Below, piece after piece: positions 57,677 to 59,132 of a stretch of 59,132 nt of DNA (position 1 is its first letter; each line of letters opens with the position of its first letter). Position numbers and translations under genes: made by a program. A model generated the notes under the pieces. It ran no database searches and was not told where the DNA came from. It saw nothing but the letters and a program-made list of their open reading frames with translations. Origin of the DNA: Bryobacterales bacterium (GTDB lineage Bacteria > Acidobacteriota > Terriglobia > Bryobacterales > Bryobacteraceae); NCBI GenBank assembly GCA_016789905.1, contig JAEUQC010000164.1, positions 1-59,132 of the forward strand. Direction: 5' to 3'.

Positions 57677-59132
57677 ATGAGCTTCGACGATAAATACGAG
57701 ATTCTCGCTGAGCTGCGAAATGATGGTATCAAGACCTTTATCGCTCGCGAAAAGGGTAGCGGCCAAGCGGTGGAGGCCCATCTGTTCCTGGCCGGGCGAA
57801 CCGCCGAGAATACGGCACTCCTCGACAAATTGAACCGGTTGACGCCGGACCACCGCCAATTTGTGCTTGAAATCGGCGATACAGGCGGCACTCCCTACGT
57901 CGTTTCTCATCTGCTTCCGGACCGGCGCGGCTTGCGGGAATGGTTGAGCGGAATTCCGGACTCACCCCCGCCGTTCGCCCCGCCCGCGCTTTCCGACCTG
58001 CAAAAAGGCGCGACGCTCCCTCCGTTTAAGGCGCCTACGCTCGACCACAGCGGCACGCTCCCCCCCTTCCAGGCCTTCGATCCGGCTAAGGGCGCCACCC
58101 TACCACCGTTTAAGGCGCCAGAGGTATTCATGCCAGGTGTGGATAAGGGCGCTACTTTACCGCCATTCAAAGCCCCGACGCTGGACCGTGGTGAGACGCT
58201 TCCGCCCTTCCAGGCCTTCGATCCCACAAAAGGCGCCACACTTCCGCCATTCCGGGCGCCACTGCCGGAGCGTGGGGAGACGCTTCCGCCCTTCCGTGCA
58301 ATCACACCTGCGCCCGCCAAGTTGAGCCCGGCTCCCGCAGATTCCACCAAGAAGGGCGCGGACGAGGATTTTCTCCGGCTATTCCAGGTTCCCGAAAGGG
58401 GGAAGGGCGGGCTATCCATGTCCAGCGCGCCCGCTACCCCCTCGTCCGCCGGAAAGAGCCGTGAACCCGGCGAATTCACTCGATTGTTTCAATCCGCGCC
58501 GGCGGCGCCGCCGAGCGCCCCTCCGCCCCCGCCCGCGCCTCCCGTTGCGCCGTCGGAGGCGCCAACAGAAGAACTGCGCGCCGCACAGGCGCCCCCGCCC
58601 GCCGGTGAATTCACCCGCATGTTCAGCGCACAGTCGGTGGCCCCGGCCGCCCCAGAACCGCCAAAAGCGCCGGAGCCTCCCAAGGCACCAGAACCGCCCG
58701 CCCCGCCAGCCGGTGAATTCACCCGCATGTTCAGCGCACAGTCGGTGGCCCCGGCCGCTCCAGAGCCGCCAAAAGCGCCGGAGCCTCCCAAGACACCGGA
58801 ACCGCCCGCCCCGCCAGCCGGTGAATTCACGCGCATGTTCAACGCCCAATCGGTGGCCCCTGCCGCTCCAGAGCCGCCAAAAGCGCCGGAGCCTCCCAAG
58901 GCACCAGAACCGCCCGCCCCGCCGGCCGGTGAATTCACGCGCATGTTCAACGCGCAATCGGTGGCCCCGGCCGCTCCAGAACCGCCGAAAGCGCCGGAGC
59001 CTCCCAAGGCCCCGGAACCGCCCAAGCCACCCGCAGGCGAATTCACGCGCATGTTCAACGCGCAATCGGTGGCCCCGGCCGCTCCAGAACCGCCGAAAGC
59101 GCCGGAGCATCCCAAGGCCCCGGAACCGCCCA
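57677..59132 (+). CDS. Kinase N-lobe-like protein with TLPPF and GEFTRMF repeats (3' end outside window)
   Basis: The frame is open from ATG 57677 to the window edge (485 codons); an in-frame TAG two codons upstream of the ATG fixes the start. Residues 1-92 align with the N-lobe of the two kinases encoded nearby: KYEILAEL at the start, then TGGTPYVVSHLLPDRRGLREWL where they have GGRPYIVMEFMRGDDLRES. The Gly-rich loop is lost, and the catalytic Lys position is H35. Nothing like HRD or DFG follows. Seven copies of a TLPPF motif lie at about 110-210, then a Pro-rich part with GEFTR[LM]F at 265, 310, 346, 382, 418 and 454. I know no named family. I infer a T6SS-associated pseudokinase or phosphorylation substrate. 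Confidence 0.8.
   Translation, partial: MSFDDKYEILAELRNDGIKTFIAREKGSGQAVEAHLFLAGRTAENTALLDKLNRLTPDHRQFVLEIGDTGGTPYVVSHLLPDRRGLREWLSGIPDSPPPFAPPALSDLQKGATLPPFKAPTLDHSGTLPPFQAFDPAKGATLPPFKAPEVFMPGVDKGATLPPFKAPTLDRGETLPPFQAFDPTKGATLPPFRAPLPERGETLPPFRAITPAPAKLSPAPADSTKKGADEDFLRLFQVPERGKGGLSMSSAPATPSSAGKSREPGEFTRLFQSAPAAPPSAPPPPPAPPVAPSEAPTEELRAAQAPPPAGEFTRMFSAQSVAPAAPEPPKAPEPPKAPEPPAPPAGEFTRMFSAQSVAPAAPEPPKAPEPPKTPEPPAPPAGEFTRMFNAQSVAPAAPEPPKAPEPPKAPEPPAPPAGEFTRMFNAQSVAPAAPEPPKAPEPPKAPEPPKPPAGEFTRMFNAQSVAPAAPEPPKAPEHPKAPEPP
58004..58300 (+). repeat. TLPPF repeat block inside the divergent T6SS-linked gene
   Basis: Seven copies of a short unit alternate between KGATLPPFKAP and GETLPPFQAF forms (residues about 110-208). 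The invariant core is T-L-P-P-F, with a Gly one or two residues before the Thr. The DNA copies differ at third positions, so the amino acids rather than the bases are conserved. Confidence 0.85.
58604..59132 (+). repeat. 108-bp tandem repeat encoding a GEFTRMF unit
   Basis: GGTGAATTCAC-type starts occur at 58604, 58712, 58820, 58928 and 59036, each exactly 108 bp apart (36 codons). Each unit reads GEFTRMF followed by an Ala/Gln turn and a Pro/Lys/Glu spacer with PPKAPEPPK. Copies are nearly identical at the DNA level, pointing to recent duplication. The array continues beyond the window. Confidence 0.93.

Noticed and set aside
58412..59115. Two minus-strand open frames rich in Gly/Ala or Arg/Phe
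   Set aside because: They mirror the 108-bp tandem repeats of the plus-strand gene; the plus frame has a coherent N-terminal domain and a stop-defined start.
58604..59132. CRISPR-like regular repeats
   Set aside because: The repeats are contiguous 108-bp units without unique spacers and encode an in-frame peptide.

Overview
The window is GC-rich and densely coded, and looks like chromosome from a Gram-negative Acidobacteriota, most likely the Bryobacterales/Solibacter group. The main clue is two secreted proteins that end in the 'NAAS...PG...G' type C-terminal domain (TIGR03437 in my memory), which is concentrated in that group. lpxB, a PEP-CTERM protein, a type VI secretion core, many Ser/Thr kinases and long Pro/Ala linkers agree with this. 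The taxonomy is inference; no rRNA gene is present.

Layout. 1-4912: tail of an IS4-type transposase next to a secreted subtilase gene cut off inside its PA domain, followed by an intact 1106-aa paralogue. 4989-9808: a Spy/CpxP-like secreted protein, a small Lys-tailed protein, then a four-gene operon (aminotransferase, Gfo/Idh/MocA oxidoreductase, unknown, TPR) joined by ATGA overlaps. 9873-10921: CDP-alcohol phosphatidyltransferase and GtrA. 11227-16979: the translation/transcription operon rimP-nusA-infB-ylxP behind tRNA-Val. 16999-18227: a metal-homeostasis module (SmtB-type ArsR repressor, His-rich protein, Fur-family regulator) with a recognisable promoter and operator. 18297-26206: a GDP-deoxyhexose and glycosyltransferase cluster (gmd, fcl, coiled-coil protein, GT4-GT2 fusion, GT2, second gmd, GT2).

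26541-36487: feoAB, a PEP-CTERM protein, trxB, an M1-like pseudopeptidase, lpxB, an unknown and a BACON/IPT/TIGR03437 secreted protein. 36493-42547: two SDR enzymes around a membrane spermidine-synthase-like protein and an OPT transporter. 42763-48908: a transpeptidase-only penicillin-binding protein, obgE-rpmA-rplU, a zincin, a thioredoxin-like ferredoxin, cmk and lysC.

48913-59132: the most interesting part. A T6SS operon (tssK-tssL-tssM) continues into two tandem Ser/Thr kinases, one of which carries a membrane segment and a SUMF1/FGE-like domain, as if PpkA and TagR of the known T6SS threonine-phosphorylation pathway were one protein. Divergent from it is an open frame that runs off the window. 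It starts with what looks like only the N-lobe of a kinase, lacking the catalytic lysine, and continues into threonine-containing TLPPF repeats and GEFTRMF repeats with an exact 108-bp period. I propose a kinase, pseudokinase and repeat-substrate circuit controlling this T6SS; the circuit is inference, the sequence features are visible.
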